DNA from: an uncultured Sphingomonadaceae bacterium
GTDB lineage: Bacteria; Pseudomonadota; Alphaproteobacteria; Sphingomonadales; Sphingomonadaceae
Direction: 5' to 3'
Assembly: GCA_913060895.1 (NCBI GenBank)
Contig: CAJXSN010000003.1
Span: forward strand, 186,001-250,000
DNA length: 64,000 nucleotides
Part shown: positions 55,693 through 63,505 of the stretch, piece by piece
Layout of the letters: each line of letters begins with the position of its first letter
Position numbering within the stretch: the stretch's first letter is position 1
Program-made: the position numbers and the translations under genes
The notes under the pieces: generated by a model
What the model was told of the DNA's origin: nothing
Seen by the model: the letters and a program-made list of their open reading frames with translations, nothing else
Database searches by the model: none

Positions 55693-56609
55693 AGGCCGAC
55701 ACGATCCTCCAAACCATAGGCGGCACCCCCCATATACGTATGGGCAAGCTGTTCCCCGAGCACGACGTGTGGATCAAGTCCGAGCGGGCCAATCCCGGAG
55801 GCTCGATCAAGGACCGGATTGCACTGGCCATGATCGAAGATGCAGAGGCGGCCGGCAAGCTGAAACCCGGCGGGACGATCATCGAGCCGACCAGCGGCAA
55901 TACCGGTATCGGCCTTGCTATGGTCGCTGCAGTAAAGGGCTATAAGCTGGTCCTCGTCATGCCCGAAAGCATGAGTGTGGAACGTCGACGTCTGATGCTC
56001 GCCTATGGTGCCAGTTTTGATCTGACCGACAAAACCAAGGGCATGAAGGGTGCAATCGAGCGCGCCGGTGAACTGGTATCGAAGACTGATGGTGCATGGA
56101 TGCCGAGCCAGTTCGACAATGAAAGCAACTGGAAGGTCCATGCGCGCACGACGGCACAGGAAATCCTGAACGATTTTGCAGATACGCCGATCGACGCGAT
56201 GATCACCGGCGTCGGTACTGGTGGCCATCTTACCGGTTGCGCGGTCGAACTGAAAAAGCATTGGCCCGACTTGAAGGCTTATGGCGTGGAGCCTGCACTT
56301 TCCCCTGTCATCAATGGCGGCCAGCCTGGCCCCCATCCCATTCAGGGCATTGGCGCGGGGTTTATTCCCGAAAACCTCCAAACCCAGTCAATCGACGGTG
56401 CGGTGCAGGTGGATGCCGAGGATGCCAAGGATTGGGCCCGCCGCGCAGCAACCGAAGAAGGTATGCTGGTAGGCATTTCCAGCGGCGCAACTCTGGCGGC
56501 CATAGCCAAGAAATTGCAGGAACTGGATAGCGGTAGCCGGGTGCTGGGTTTCAATTACGATACAGGGGAGCGGTATCTTTCGGTGCAGGACTTCCTTCCC
56601 GAAGCCTGA
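55689..56609 (+). CDS. cysK: Cysteine synthase-family PLP enzyme (CysK type)
   Basis: 306-aa beta-replacement enzyme. PLP Lys in [16 protein letters not shown], substrate-binding [13 protein letters not shown], phosphate loop [10 protein letters not shown], and [11 protein letters not shown]. It makes L-cysteine from O-acetylserine and sulfide in the usual case; paralogues in biosynthetic clusters make other beta-substituted alanines (e.g. O-ureidoserine). Coupled to the MFS exporter (ATGA) and 25 nt before the YqcI/YcgG gene. Whether it is the housekeeping enzyme cannot be told from this window. Confidence 0.9.
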   Translation: MKADTILQTIGGTPHIRMGKLFPEHDVWIKSERANPGGSIKDRIALAMIEDAEAAGKLKPGGTIIEPTSGNTGIGLAMVAAVKGYKLVLVMPESMSVERRRLMLAYGASFDLTDKTKGMKGAIERAGELVSKTDGAWMPSQFDNESNWKVHARTTAQEILNDFADTPIDAMITGVGTGGHLTGCAVELKKHWPDLKAYGVEPALSPVINGGQPGPHPIQGIGAGFIPENLQTQSIDGAVQVDAEDAKDWARRAATEEGMLVGISSGATLAAIAKKLQELDSGSRVLGFNYDTGERYLSVQDFLPEA

Positions 56610-56634
56610 CGGTTTCGCACTAAAGCCGTCCATC

Positions 56635-57321
56635 ATGACAGCAGCCACTCTTCCCAAGCCCCCGGAAACGGAGGAAGCCGAACGTTTTCTCGCAGAAATT
56701 GCGGGTCGCGATTATCCTTGTGTCGGCGCGAAGTCGGTTGCTGCGCGGGGTACGCTGCAAATGGCACGCGGCCGTGATCTGACGAGTGGATGGAATGATC
56801 TGGAAATTCACCGTGCCTTGATGGAGTGGTCCCGTCAATTTAGGCAAGATCGCGATACCCTGCGGAGTTTCATGATCATCTTCGATGGTCCGCTGGACTT
56901 GTCTGAGGAGGAATACGAAGCAGCCTTGTGGCAGCGTCTGCAATCTTACGCCGACAAGGACGCATGGCTGGGCCAATCGTATGCCCAGGCAGTGAGCGCC
57001 GACCCGGACGACCCGCATTTCTCTGTCAGCTTTGGCGGTGAAGCGTTTTTCGTAGTCGGTTTGCACCCGGGTGCCTCGCGTCCAGCTCGCCGTTTTCACC
57101 GGCCGGCGATTGTGTTCAATCTTCATCAACAGTTCGAAGCCTTGCGTAAGGAAGGCCGATATCAAAAAATGCGGGACACCATTTTGAAGCGCGACCGAAA
57201 GTTTGCAGGCTCGGCCAATCCAATGCTGAGCAATCACGGTGAGCAAAGCGCCGCACGCCAATACAGCGGGAGAGCAGTTGACGATGATTGGCAGTGCCCA
57301 TTCAAGGACAAGCGAGAATGA
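56635..57321 (+). CDS. YqcI/YcgG family protein (GntA/DcsA-like heme N-hydroxylase family)
   Basis: 228-aa cytoplasmic protein. Family motifs: AGRDYPCVGAKSV at the start; FNLHQQFEALRKEGRYQKMRDTI; NPMLSNHGEQSAARQYSGR; ending WQCPF. Members of this family include the heme-dependent N-hydroxylase of guanitoxin biosynthesis (GntA) and, as I recall, DcsA of D-cycloserine biosynthesis, which hydroxylates arginine-type nitrogen. The stop overlaps the next start (ATGA). Hydroxylation of a guanidino or amino substrate is inference. Confidence 0.8.
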   Translation: MTAATLPKPPETEEAERFLAEIAGRDYPCVGAKSVAARGTLQMARGRDLTSGWNDLEIHRALMEWSRQFRQDRDTLRSFMIIFDGPLDLSEEEYEAALWQRLQSYADKDAWLGQSYAQAVSADPDDPHFSVSFGGEAFFVVGLHPGASRPARRFHRPAIVFNLHQQFEALRKEGRYQKMRDTILKRDRKFAGSANPMLSNHGEQSAARQYSGRAVDDDWQCPFKDKRE

Positions 57322-57905
57322 GCGAAACCGTCATTATACCGCCGCGTTCGGGTGCAGCATTCAAACTCGTCAAAGGGCAGCAACTGACAGTAATCGATCC
57401 GGAAGGTCAGCAGGTTTCAGACCTTCTGGCCTATTCTGCCGAGGACGTGCGTGAGGTGCTCTCCAACGGGCGGACATTCGATTATGAGGAAACGATCAAG
57501 CTGACGACTGGGCACTCCCTGTGGTCCAATCGATCCCGTCCAATGCTGGAAATTATCGAAGACACAGCCGGCGCACACGATTTTCTACTGACCCCGTGCA
57601 GCGAGGCCACTTTTCGACATTTCTATGCGGACAAGCCGGTGCATCGCGGGTGCTTTGGCAATTTGGCTGAAGCTCTGGAACCGTTTGGTATTGCGCCTGA
57701 CGACATTCCCACGGCCTTCAACGTCTTCATGAATGTTCCGGTCAATGGTGAAAACGGTAAGGTTCGCGTGCTGCCGCCCACCACCCAGCCGGGTGATCAG
57801 ATCGTATTTCGCGCACAGATGGATTGTATCATCGGGCTGACCGCCTGTTCGGCATATGATTCCAATGGCGGCAGTTTCAAACCTATCTCTTACCGGCTCG
57901 ACTAG
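57318..57905 (+). CDS. DUF1989 (urea carboxylase-associated) family protein
   Basis: 195-aa protein. VIDPEGQQVSDLLAYSAEDVRE, LTPCSEATFRHFY, HRGCFGNLAEALEPFGI, and CSAYDSNGGSFKPISYRLD at the end match DUF1989. Characterised members are subunits of carboxyguanidine deiminase (CgdAB), so guanidine-type chemistry fits. Cys residues in PCS and RGC are candidate metal or catalytic positions. ATG 57318 overlaps the upstream stop (ATGA); its stop abuts the ATP-grasp start. Confidence 0.82.
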   Translation: MSETVIIPPRSGAAFKLVKGQQLTVIDPEGQQVSDLLAYSAEDVREVLSNGRTFDYEETIKLTTGHSLWSNRSRPMLEIIEDTAGAHDFLLTPCSEATFRHFYADKPVHRGCFGNLAEALEPFGIAPDDIPTAFNVFMNVPVNGENGKVRVLPPTTQPGDQIVFRAQMDCIIGLTACSAYDSNGGSFKPISYRLD

Positions 57906-58805
57906 GTGTTGCGCGGTAATATGGCAGGACGCTTTTGGGATAATCCTGCTGCAGCTCGTGCACGAGTGGCGCTGTGTTATCTGTGGGGCCACTGGCGATT
58001 GCCTGCGCTAGACAATCCCACCCGCTTCACCGAGCTTGTTCAGTGGCGCAAGCTGCAAGTTAGCGACAGCCGCTACCCTGCGCTGATGGACAAGTTGGCC
58101 GCCAAACAAATGGCGCTGGATGCGCTGGGACGAGAGTGGATTATCCCGACAGCCTGGAGCGGCATGGAATTGCCCTCAAATATCCCGTTTTATTGCCCGG
58201 CAATTGTTAAGGCACGGCACGGATGTAATCAGAACCATGTGGTGCATCAGGTGCCCAGCGCGCAAGAATGGAATCGTCTCAGGGAGTTGGGCCGAAAATG
58301 GTGTCGTCAGCCCTATGGTTTGTGGCTTGATGAGACCGCCTATCGCAGTGTTCCGCGCGGGATAGTTGCAGAGCCACTGGTCGGGGACGGCGAAGCGCTG
58401 CCAGTCGATTACAAGATTTACGTGTTCGGCGGCCGGGCCACGCATATCCAGACCCATCTGGACCGGGCATCGAACCACCGCTGGATGTTGCACGACACAA
58501 ACTGGAAACAGTTGAGCCCTTGCTTTGATATGCCACCCCCGCCCCGCAGTCTTCAGGCTATGCTTGAAGCTGCCGAAACCTTGGCTGCCGAGCATGACTT
58601 CTTGAGAGTCGATTTTTATGAAATCGGCGGGCAGCCACTTTTCGGCGAGTTTTGCCTGTATCCCGGTTCAGGTCTCGATCCCTTTGCAGCAGATTGGATC
58701 GATCTGGAACTGGGCCAGCTCTGGCAGGACGCACTGCGTTCTGATCGGTACATTGAAGATGCTTCGCCGGATGCCCCGGCCTTTGCAGGTGGTCTGGCGT
58801 CCTAA
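57906..58805 (+). CDS. ATP-grasp protein, TupA-like
   Basis: 299-aa protein of the TupA-like ATP-grasp group: FTELVQWRKLQVSDSRYPAL, FYCPAIVKARHGCNQNHVV, VDYKIYVFGGRATHIQTHLDR, and FLRVDFYEIGGQPLFGEFCLYPGSGLDPF with the metal-binding acidic residues. Expected to form an amide or peptide bond using ATP. GTG 57906 directly follows the DUF1989 stop; ATG 57921 is the alternative. Last gene of the run, ended by a terminator. TupA-like enzymes also act in teichuronopeptide or polysaccharide decoration. Confidence 0.78.
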   Translation: MLRGNMAGRFWDNPAAARARVALCYLWGHWRLPALDNPTRFTELVQWRKLQVSDSRYPALMDKLAAKQMALDALGREWIIPTAWSGMELPSNIPFYCPAIVKARHGCNQNHVVHQVPSAQEWNRLRELGRKWCRQPYGLWLDETAYRSVPRGIVAEPLVGDGEALPVDYKIYVFGGRATHIQTHLDRASNHRWMLHDTNWKQLSPCFDMPPPPRSLQAMLEAAETLAAEHDFLRVDFYEIGGQPLFGEFCLYPGSGLDPFAADWIDLELGQLWQDALRSDRYIEDASPDAPAFAGGLAS

Positions 58806-58808
58806 TGA

Positions 58809-58837
58809 AAACGGGGCCCCATAGTGGGACCCCGTTT
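58809..58837. terminator. Hairpin terminator after the ATP-grasp gene, between convergent genes
   Basis: AAACGGGGCCCCA paired with TGGGACCCCGTTT (12 pairs, one C-A mismatch) around a TAG loop. It sits between the ATP-grasp stop (58805) and the acyl-CoA dehydrogenase stop (58864); A and T ends make it usable in both directions. Confidence 0.75.
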
Positions 58838-58863
58838 CCTAATCGCTGCAATTTAGTGGGCGA

Positions 58864-60669
58864 TCATGCCGCCGTAGAAAACGCTTCCTCGCCCAGTTCC
58901 ATCAGGCTTTCGCTACCCACTTCGATTTTACGGCGCAGAGCGCCGGCATCTAGAGTGAACCGATCAAAGTAGTAGCGAGCAGTCGCCAGCTTGTTCTCGT
59001 AAAACGCCTTGTCTTCCGGCGAGCCTTCCAAGGCGGTGCGAGCAACTTTCGCCATCTTCAGCCACATGAAGCCGAGCGAGACGATACCCATCAGATGCAT
59101 ATAATGATGCGCGCCTGCGCCCAAGTGGTTGGGATTAGCCATCGCGTTCTGCATGAACCACATGGTTGCTGCCTGCTGTTCGCCAACGGCCTTTTCCAGC
59201 TTTTCAGCCATAGACGCGAGCATTTCGTCCTGCTTGGCAGAAGCGATTTCTTCGCCAAGAACCTTGAAGAAAAGCTGGATCGCCGCACCGCCTTTGCTCG
59301 CCAATTTCCGCCCGCATAAATCCATCGCCTGGATACCATTGGTGCCTTCGTAGATCATGGCAATACGGGCATCGCGCACGAATTGCTCCATACCCCATTC
59401 CTTTACGTAGCCGTGGCCGCCATAGACCTGCTGCATATTGGTCGCGAAGTCGTACCCCTTGTCGGTGCCGTAGCCCTTAATGACGGGCGTCATGAGCCCA
59501 ATCAGTTGATCGGCTTGCGCGCGCTCTTCTTCTGTCTGCGCCATGTGCGTCAGATCGACTTGTAGAGCGCCCCATAGACACAGCGCGCGCATGCCTTCGT
59601 TGAATGCTTTGGCATCCATCAGCATCCGGCGCACGTCTGGGTGGACAAAGATCGGATCGGCCTTCGCCTCTGGTTCTGCCGGACCGGTCAGCGCGCGGCC
59701 CTGACGGCGATCCAATGCGTAAGTCACGCCGTTCTGGTAAGCAATTTCCGACTGGGCGAGGCCCTGGATGCCGACGCCCAGACGTGCGGCGTTCATCATC
59801 ACGAACATCGCTGCCAGACCCCTGTTCTCCTCGCCGACCATCCAGCCTTTCGCGCCATCATAATTCAGCAGGCAGGTGGCGTTGCCATTAATGCCCATTT
59901 TGTGTTCGATCGAGCCACAGGAAACCGCGTTGCGTTCACCCAGTGAACCGTCTTCGTTGACCAGAAACTTGGGCACTACGAACAGCGAAATGCCCTTGGA
60001 ACTGTCGGGCGCACCCGGAGTCTTGGCGAGCACAAGATGGATGATATTCTCGGTCAGGTCGTGCTCACCTGCGGAGATGAAGATTTTCGTGCCGGTAATG
60101 GCGTAACTGCCATCTGTATCCAGCTCAGCCTTGGTCCGGATCATACCCAGATCGGTGCCGCAATGTGGCTCGGTCAGGTTCATCGTGCCAAGCCATTTGC
60201 CGGACACCATGTTCGGCACATACATCGCCTTTTGCTCTTCCGAACCAGCCGCTATCAGCGCCGCAATCGCACCGGTAGTAAGGCCGGGATACATTGCAAA
60301 CGCCATATTCGACGCGGCCATGAATTCCTCGACCACAAACCCCATAACGTGTGGCATGCCCTGTCCGCCAAATTCCTCGGGGCTGGCGATCGTTCCCCAA
60401 CCGCTTTCGACATATTTACCAAACGCTTCCTTAAAGCCTTTGGGGGTGGTCACACTGCCATCGGCATGACGGATGCAGCCCTCTGCATCGCCCGACTGGT
60501 TCAGGGGATGCAACACTTCGCTACAGAACTTGCCCGCTTCGTTGATAACGGTGTCGATCATATCCGGTGTAGCGCTCTCGAAACCCGGCAGATTGCCGTA
60601 GCTCGCAAGGTCCAGAACTTCATTGACGACAAAGCGAGTGTCGCGAGTCGGCGCGGTATAGGTTGGCAT
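58864..60669 (-). CDS. Acyl-CoA dehydrogenase (long form with C-terminal extension)
   Basis: 601-aa FAD enzyme oxidising acyl-CoA to enoyl-CoA. MNLTEPHCGTDLGMIRTKAEL and GTKIFISAGEHDLTENI are central motifs; the base Glu lies in IAMIYEGTNGIQAMDLCGRKL. The ~600-residue size with a C-terminal domain matches the AcdC/DmdC-like group (3-methylmercaptopropionyl-CoA dehydrogenase type), but the substrate cannot be fixed. The MerR regulator gene begins 53 nt upstream on the same strand. Confidence 0.92.
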   Translation of the reverse strand: MPTYTAPTRDTRFVVNEVLDLASYGNLPGFESATPDMIDTVINEAGKFCSEVLHPLNQSGDAEGCIRHADGSVTTPKGFKEAFGKYVESGWGTIASPEEFGGQGMPHVMGFVVEEFMAASNMAFAMYPGLTTGAIAALIAAGSEEQKAMYVPNMVSGKWLGTMNLTEPHCGTDLGMIRTKAELDTDGSYAITGTKIFISAGEHDLTENIIHLVLAKTPGAPDSSKGISLFVVPKFLVNEDGSLGERNAVSCGSIEHKMGINGNATCLLNYDGAKGWMVGEENRGLAAMFVMMNAARLGVGIQGLAQSEIAYQNGVTYALDRRQGRALTGPAEPEAKADPIFVHPDVRRMLMDAKAFNEGMRALCLWGALQVDLTHMAQTEEERAQADQLIGLMTPVIKGYGTDKGYDFATNMQQVYGGHGYVKEWGMEQFVRDARIAMIYEGTNGIQAMDLCGRKLASKGGAAIQLFFKVLGEEIASAKQDEMLASMAEKLEKAVGEQQAATMWFMQNAMANPNHLGAGAHHYMHLMGIVSLGFMWLKMAKVARTALEGSPEDKAFYENKLATARYYFDRFTLDAGALRRKIEVGSESLMELGEEAFSTAA

Positions 60670-60722
60670 GAAATGTCCTCAGTCAGGATGTCTGTGCAAA
60701 TGGGTTTGGACGGAAGCGGAGC

Positions 60723-61166
60723 TTATTCGTCCGGATCAAGTTTCTCGATATGGCTGATGAATTCGGTCAGCTCTGTAATCGAGGAATCAATATCATCGCG
60801 CTGCCGTTTCAGCTTCGCCACATGGGTGCGGCATTTTTCGATGGTGACGCGGCGCTGCTCCACCCGGCCATCGCCCAAATCGTAGAGATCGATCATTTCC
60901 TTGATCTCGGTAAGGCTGAAACCGACATTTTTGGCCCGCATGATCCATGCAAGCCGGGCCCGGTCGCGTTTGGAATAGACACGCGTCAGGCCGAGGCGCG
61001 CTGGAGCAATGAGACCTTCGTCTTCGTAGAAACGCAGTGCGCGCGCCGTGCAGTTGAATTCATTAGTGAGGTCAGATATAGAGAACTTATCACGAGCCAA
61101 TTCGTCGGGGCGCTCAAGATGCGCGCCCGAATGAGTGTATTCACGTAATGCTGTCGATGTTTTCAT
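60723..61166 (-). CDS. MerR family transcriptional regulator (LiuR-like)
   Basis: 147-aa MerR protein. HTH region FSISDLTNEFNCTARALRFYEDEGLI, then ARLGLTRVYSKRDRARL and KNVGFSLTEIKEMIDLYDLGDG, followed by a dimer coiled coil (LKRQRDDIDSSITELTEFISHIE). The C-terminal pattern matches LiuR-type regulators that control acyl-CoA and branched-chain degradation; no metal-ligand Cys is visible. It precedes the acyl-CoA dehydrogenase gene, its likely target. A candidate operator lies 19 nt upstream. Confidence 0.88.
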   Translation of the reverse strand: MKTSTALREYTHSGAHLERPDELARDKFSISDLTNEFNCTARALRFYEDEGLIAPARLGLTRVYSKRDRARLAWIMRAKNVGFSLTEIKEMIDLYDLGDGRVEQRRVTIEKCRTHVAKLKRQRDDIDSSITELTEFISHIEKLDPDE

Positions 61167-61175
61167 CGCGCTCTG

Positions 61176-61574
61176 CTACATCCCCTTTACGTAAGGGTCA
61201 AGTCTCGACGGCTGTAGAGATCCCCCATCCAGCACCCTATAAAAACAGCTTGCTGCACCTGTGTGGCATGTCGGACCGTCAGGGAGACAGCGAAGCACAA
61301 TGGCGTCCTGGTCGCAATCTACCAATATCTCCTGCACTTTGAGGACGTGACCGGAACTTTCACCCTTCTGCCACAGCTTCCCACGTGATCGGGAGTGGAA
61401 ATGCGCCAAGCCGCTGGCCTGCGTTGCAGTCAGCGCCTCGGCGTCCATAAACGCCACCATCAGCACCGCTCCGGTCTCGTAATGGGTGACAACCGCGCTC
61501 AGCAGGCCCTTGTCATCAAATTTGGGCAGGAATGTCAGCCCTTTCTCCCGCTCTTCATTCGTCAGATTGCTCAT
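61176..61574 (-). CDS. hisI: Phosphoribosyl-AMP cyclohydrolase
   Basis: 132-aa histidine biosynthesis enzyme opening the adenine ring of PR-AMP. SRGKLWQKGESSGHVLKVQ, then VDCDQDAIVLRC (metal-binding Cys/Asp) and CHTGAASCFYR are diagnostic. There is no HisE domain, as in alphaproteobacteria. ATG 61574 overlaps the stop of the small zinc ORF (ATGA). The 3' end contains the candidate MerR operator. Confidence 0.95.
   Translation of the reverse strand: MSNLTNEEREKGLTFLPKFDDKGLLSAVVTHYETGAVLMVAFMDAEALTATQASGLAHFHSRSRGKLWQKGESSGHVLKVQEILVDCDQDAIVLRCLPDGPTCHTGAASCFYRVLDGGSLQPSRLDPYVKGM
61185..61202. promoter_or_regulatory. Candidate MerR/LiuR operator within hisI 3' end
   Basis: CTTTACGTAAGGGTCAAG, an imperfect dyad (CTTnAC-N6-GTnAAG). 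On the minus strand it overlaps a TTGACC -35-like hexamer with TAGCAG 17 nt downstream, just before the merR ATG at 61166. Position between -35 and -10 is characteristic of MerR operators. Confidence 0.45.
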
Positions 61575-61687
61575 GGTGTTGTTCGGTCCATACAATTTTT
61601 GTGGCAGTTTAGGCACAGGATGCCTGTGAAATAATGGGTATCGTGTAATCCCTCTTCCCCATTGGCCCCACAAATGGAACACATCAT
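61571..61687 (-). CDS. Small Cys-rich (zinc-ribbon-like) protein, 38 aa
   Basis: Frame from ATG 61687 (or 61684) encodes MMCSICGANGEEGLHDTHYF then CLNCHKNCMDRTTP. CSIC and CLNC could bind one zinc. Its stop overlaps the hisI start by 4 nt, which supports translation. A longer frame to 61840 exists but carries no recognisable content. Not recognised; no SD seen, so the start is uncertain. Confidence 0.5.
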   Translation of the reverse strand: MMCSICGANGEEGLHDTHYFTGILCLNCHKNCMDRTTP

Positions 61688-61857
61688 CGCACGACGCAGA
61701 GACGTCGTCACCATGCTTGAGCGCTGGAATGCGCACTTGTTTGGTAGGGAGGGGATGTCGACGCTAGTCGCCGGCATTGCTTGGCGATGAGGGAAACGGT
61801 TTTCCTGCGCGGCCATCGGGGGAAGGCCGCCGGAAACCACATAGTTTCGTCACGCGG

Positions 61858-61894
61858 CGCCCGGGGTCCTAACGGACTCCGGGCGTTTCGTTTT
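61858..61894 (+). terminator. Intrinsic terminator, plus-strand orientation
   Basis: A 12-bp stem (CGCCCGGGGTCC / GGACTCCGGGCG, one G-U pair), TAAC loop, then TTTCGTTTT. The T-rich tail reads only in the plus direction, although both flanking genes (comF, hisI side) are minus-strand. Confidence 0.65.
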
Positions 61895-61909
61895 CCCGTC
61901 CCAAATTTC

Positions 61910-62677
61910 CTATCTGACACCTGTACCCTGGTTATCGCTGCCCAGCACCCGGGCGAAACAGGCAATCTTGACGCTTTTTGCCCCACCCTTCAACAACACT
62001 GCTACGCAGGCATTTGCGGTTGCTCCGCTGGTTAGAACATCGTCCACCAGAATGATCTGCCTGCCCGTGATCGCTTCCGCTCGGGAGCGATTTATCCTGA
62101 TGGCGCCTTTCAAGACCTTGGCCCGATCATTACGGCCCAGACCACCCAGACTTGGCGTGTGTCGATGCCGTTCCAGCGCATCGACCTGTAATGTCGCATC
62201 GGTCAGTTTTGCCAGTTCCGATGCCAGAAGGCCCGACTGATTGTACCCTCTGCCCCATATTCGCCACCGATGCAGCGGTACGGGAACTAGCAAATAATCC
62301 CGGCTCAGCTCTCTCAGTCGCGCCGCCATCAGCCGTGCCATCAGTCTGGCCAAGGCAATCCGCCCGCCATGTTTGAATGACAGAACCAGACGCCGCGATG
62401 TATCGTTATAGAGCGTGGCTGCAGCAATTCCGGCGTGGGGCGGCGGGTCTTTCATACACGGGGCACACAGCGCGTCCGGCATCCCTGTCAGGCTTTCGTC
62501 CAGCGGTCGCTGGCAGGTGGCGCAGCCTAGCTCTACCGGTTGGTCAAGAGTGCTCCAGCAAACCTGACATAGCCCATCCTGTGTCCCCATCGCATCCCCG
62601 CATAACGGGCAGCGCGGAGGATAAGCCAGATCGACCATCGGCTTCAGGGCAGTCGATAATCGCAAGCTCAGGTTCAT
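61910..62677 (-). CDS. ComF family phosphoribosyltransferase-like protein
   Basis: 255-aa protein. N-terminal zinc finger CPLCGDAMG...CQVC and CATCQRPL...CAPC, then a phosphoribosyltransferase domain with VPVPLHRWRIWGRGYNQSGLLASELAK and the PRPP motif ILVDDVLTSGATANAC. ComF is needed for DNA uptake in competent bacteria; in others the role is unclear. ATG 62677 gives MNLSLRLSTALKPMVDLAYPPRC. Divergent from the methyltransferase gene. Confidence 0.9.
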   Translation of the reverse strand: MNLSLRLSTALKPMVDLAYPPRCPLCGDAMGTQDGLCQVCWSTLDQPVELGCATCQRPLDESLTGMPDALCAPCMKDPPPHAGIAAATLYNDTSRRLVLSFKHGGRIALARLMARLMAARLRELSRDYLLVPVPLHRWRIWGRGYNQSGLLASELAKLTDATLQVDALERHRHTPSLGGLGRNDRAKVLKGAIRINRSRAEAITGRQIILVDDVLTSGATANACVAVLLKGGAKSVKIACFARVLGSDNQGTGVR

Positions 62678-62731
62678 ACCGGCAATGCTGCACCTCTTGC
62701 CCCCGCCTTGCAAGCACGTCAGGACGTCAAA

Positions 62732-63505
62732 ATGTCACAACTCGATGTTCCGCAGATATTCAGCCCGGCCCGCCAACGGATGAGGCAGCTTCGAGCTGCC
62801 GGAAGGCGTCTTGGCTCCAATACTTCAGCCCGGTTCCTTGCCGACGAGATTGGGTCTGATATGTTGGAGCGGCTCGCTTTTGTCCGCTCACAGCCAGAGA
62901 ACATTCTTCTGATCGGGCAGGTTGAAGGCGAGCTGACCACACATTTCCGTGGCTATCCGATAACCTTTGCGAACTCTCTCGACCTTGAACAACCTTTTGA
63001 CCTTGGCAGTTCCGGCAGTCAGTTCGATTTTATCGGCATTGCGGGCGTCCTTGACGCCGTGAATGACCTGCCCGGTGCCCTGATTCATGCACGCAGCGCT
63101 CTAACGCCCGGCGGGCTGGTGATTGCCAGCTTCGTTGGCGGGGCCAGCCTGTCCAAACTTCGCGCCGCCATGATGGCTGCAGAACCCGATAAACCCGCTG
63201 CGCGCATTCATCCGATGGTCGATCCCCGTGCTGCGCCGGATTTGCTACAGCGCGCTGGGTGGAAGGATCCCGTGGTTGATACCTATCGCCTCAACGTGCG
63301 GTATGCCTCGCTCGACAGGCTGGTGGCCGATCTGCGCGATCAGGCATTGGGCAATGTCTTGTCTGACAACGCGCCGCCACTCGGCAAGGCCGCACTCAAG
63401 CGGGCCCGGCAGGCCTTCCTGGAGCAAGCCGACGACGATGGAAAAGTTACTGAAACCTTTGAAATTCTGACGCTTACAGGGCGACGCTCTCTCGCCGGAA
63501 CCTAG
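62732..63505 (+). CDS. SAM-dependent methyltransferase-like protein (BioC/NDUFAF5-like)
   Basis: 257-aa protein. N-terminal [18 protein letters not shown] and [25 protein letters not shown] match the NDUFAF5-like group; the SAM region is [10 protein letters not shown], less canonical than GxGx[16 protein letters not shown] and the C-terminal [10 protein letters not shown] follow. Mitochondrial NDUFAF5 hydroxylates an arginine of complex I; bacterial function is undetermined. ATG 62732 is used; an upstream start at 62708 would add 8 residues. Confidence 0.75.
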   Translation: MSQLDVPQIFSPARQRMRQLRAAGRRLGSNTSARFLADEIGSDMLERLAFVRSQPENILLIGQVEGELTTHFRGYPITFANSLDLEQPFDLGSSGSQFDFIGIAGVLDAVNDLPGALIHARSALTPGGLVIASFVGGASLSKLRAAMMAAEPDKPAARIHPMVDPRAAPDLLQRAGWKDPVVDTYRLNVRYASLDRLVADLRDQALGNVLSDNAPPLGKAALKRARQAFLEQADDDGKVTETFEILTLTGRRSLAGT

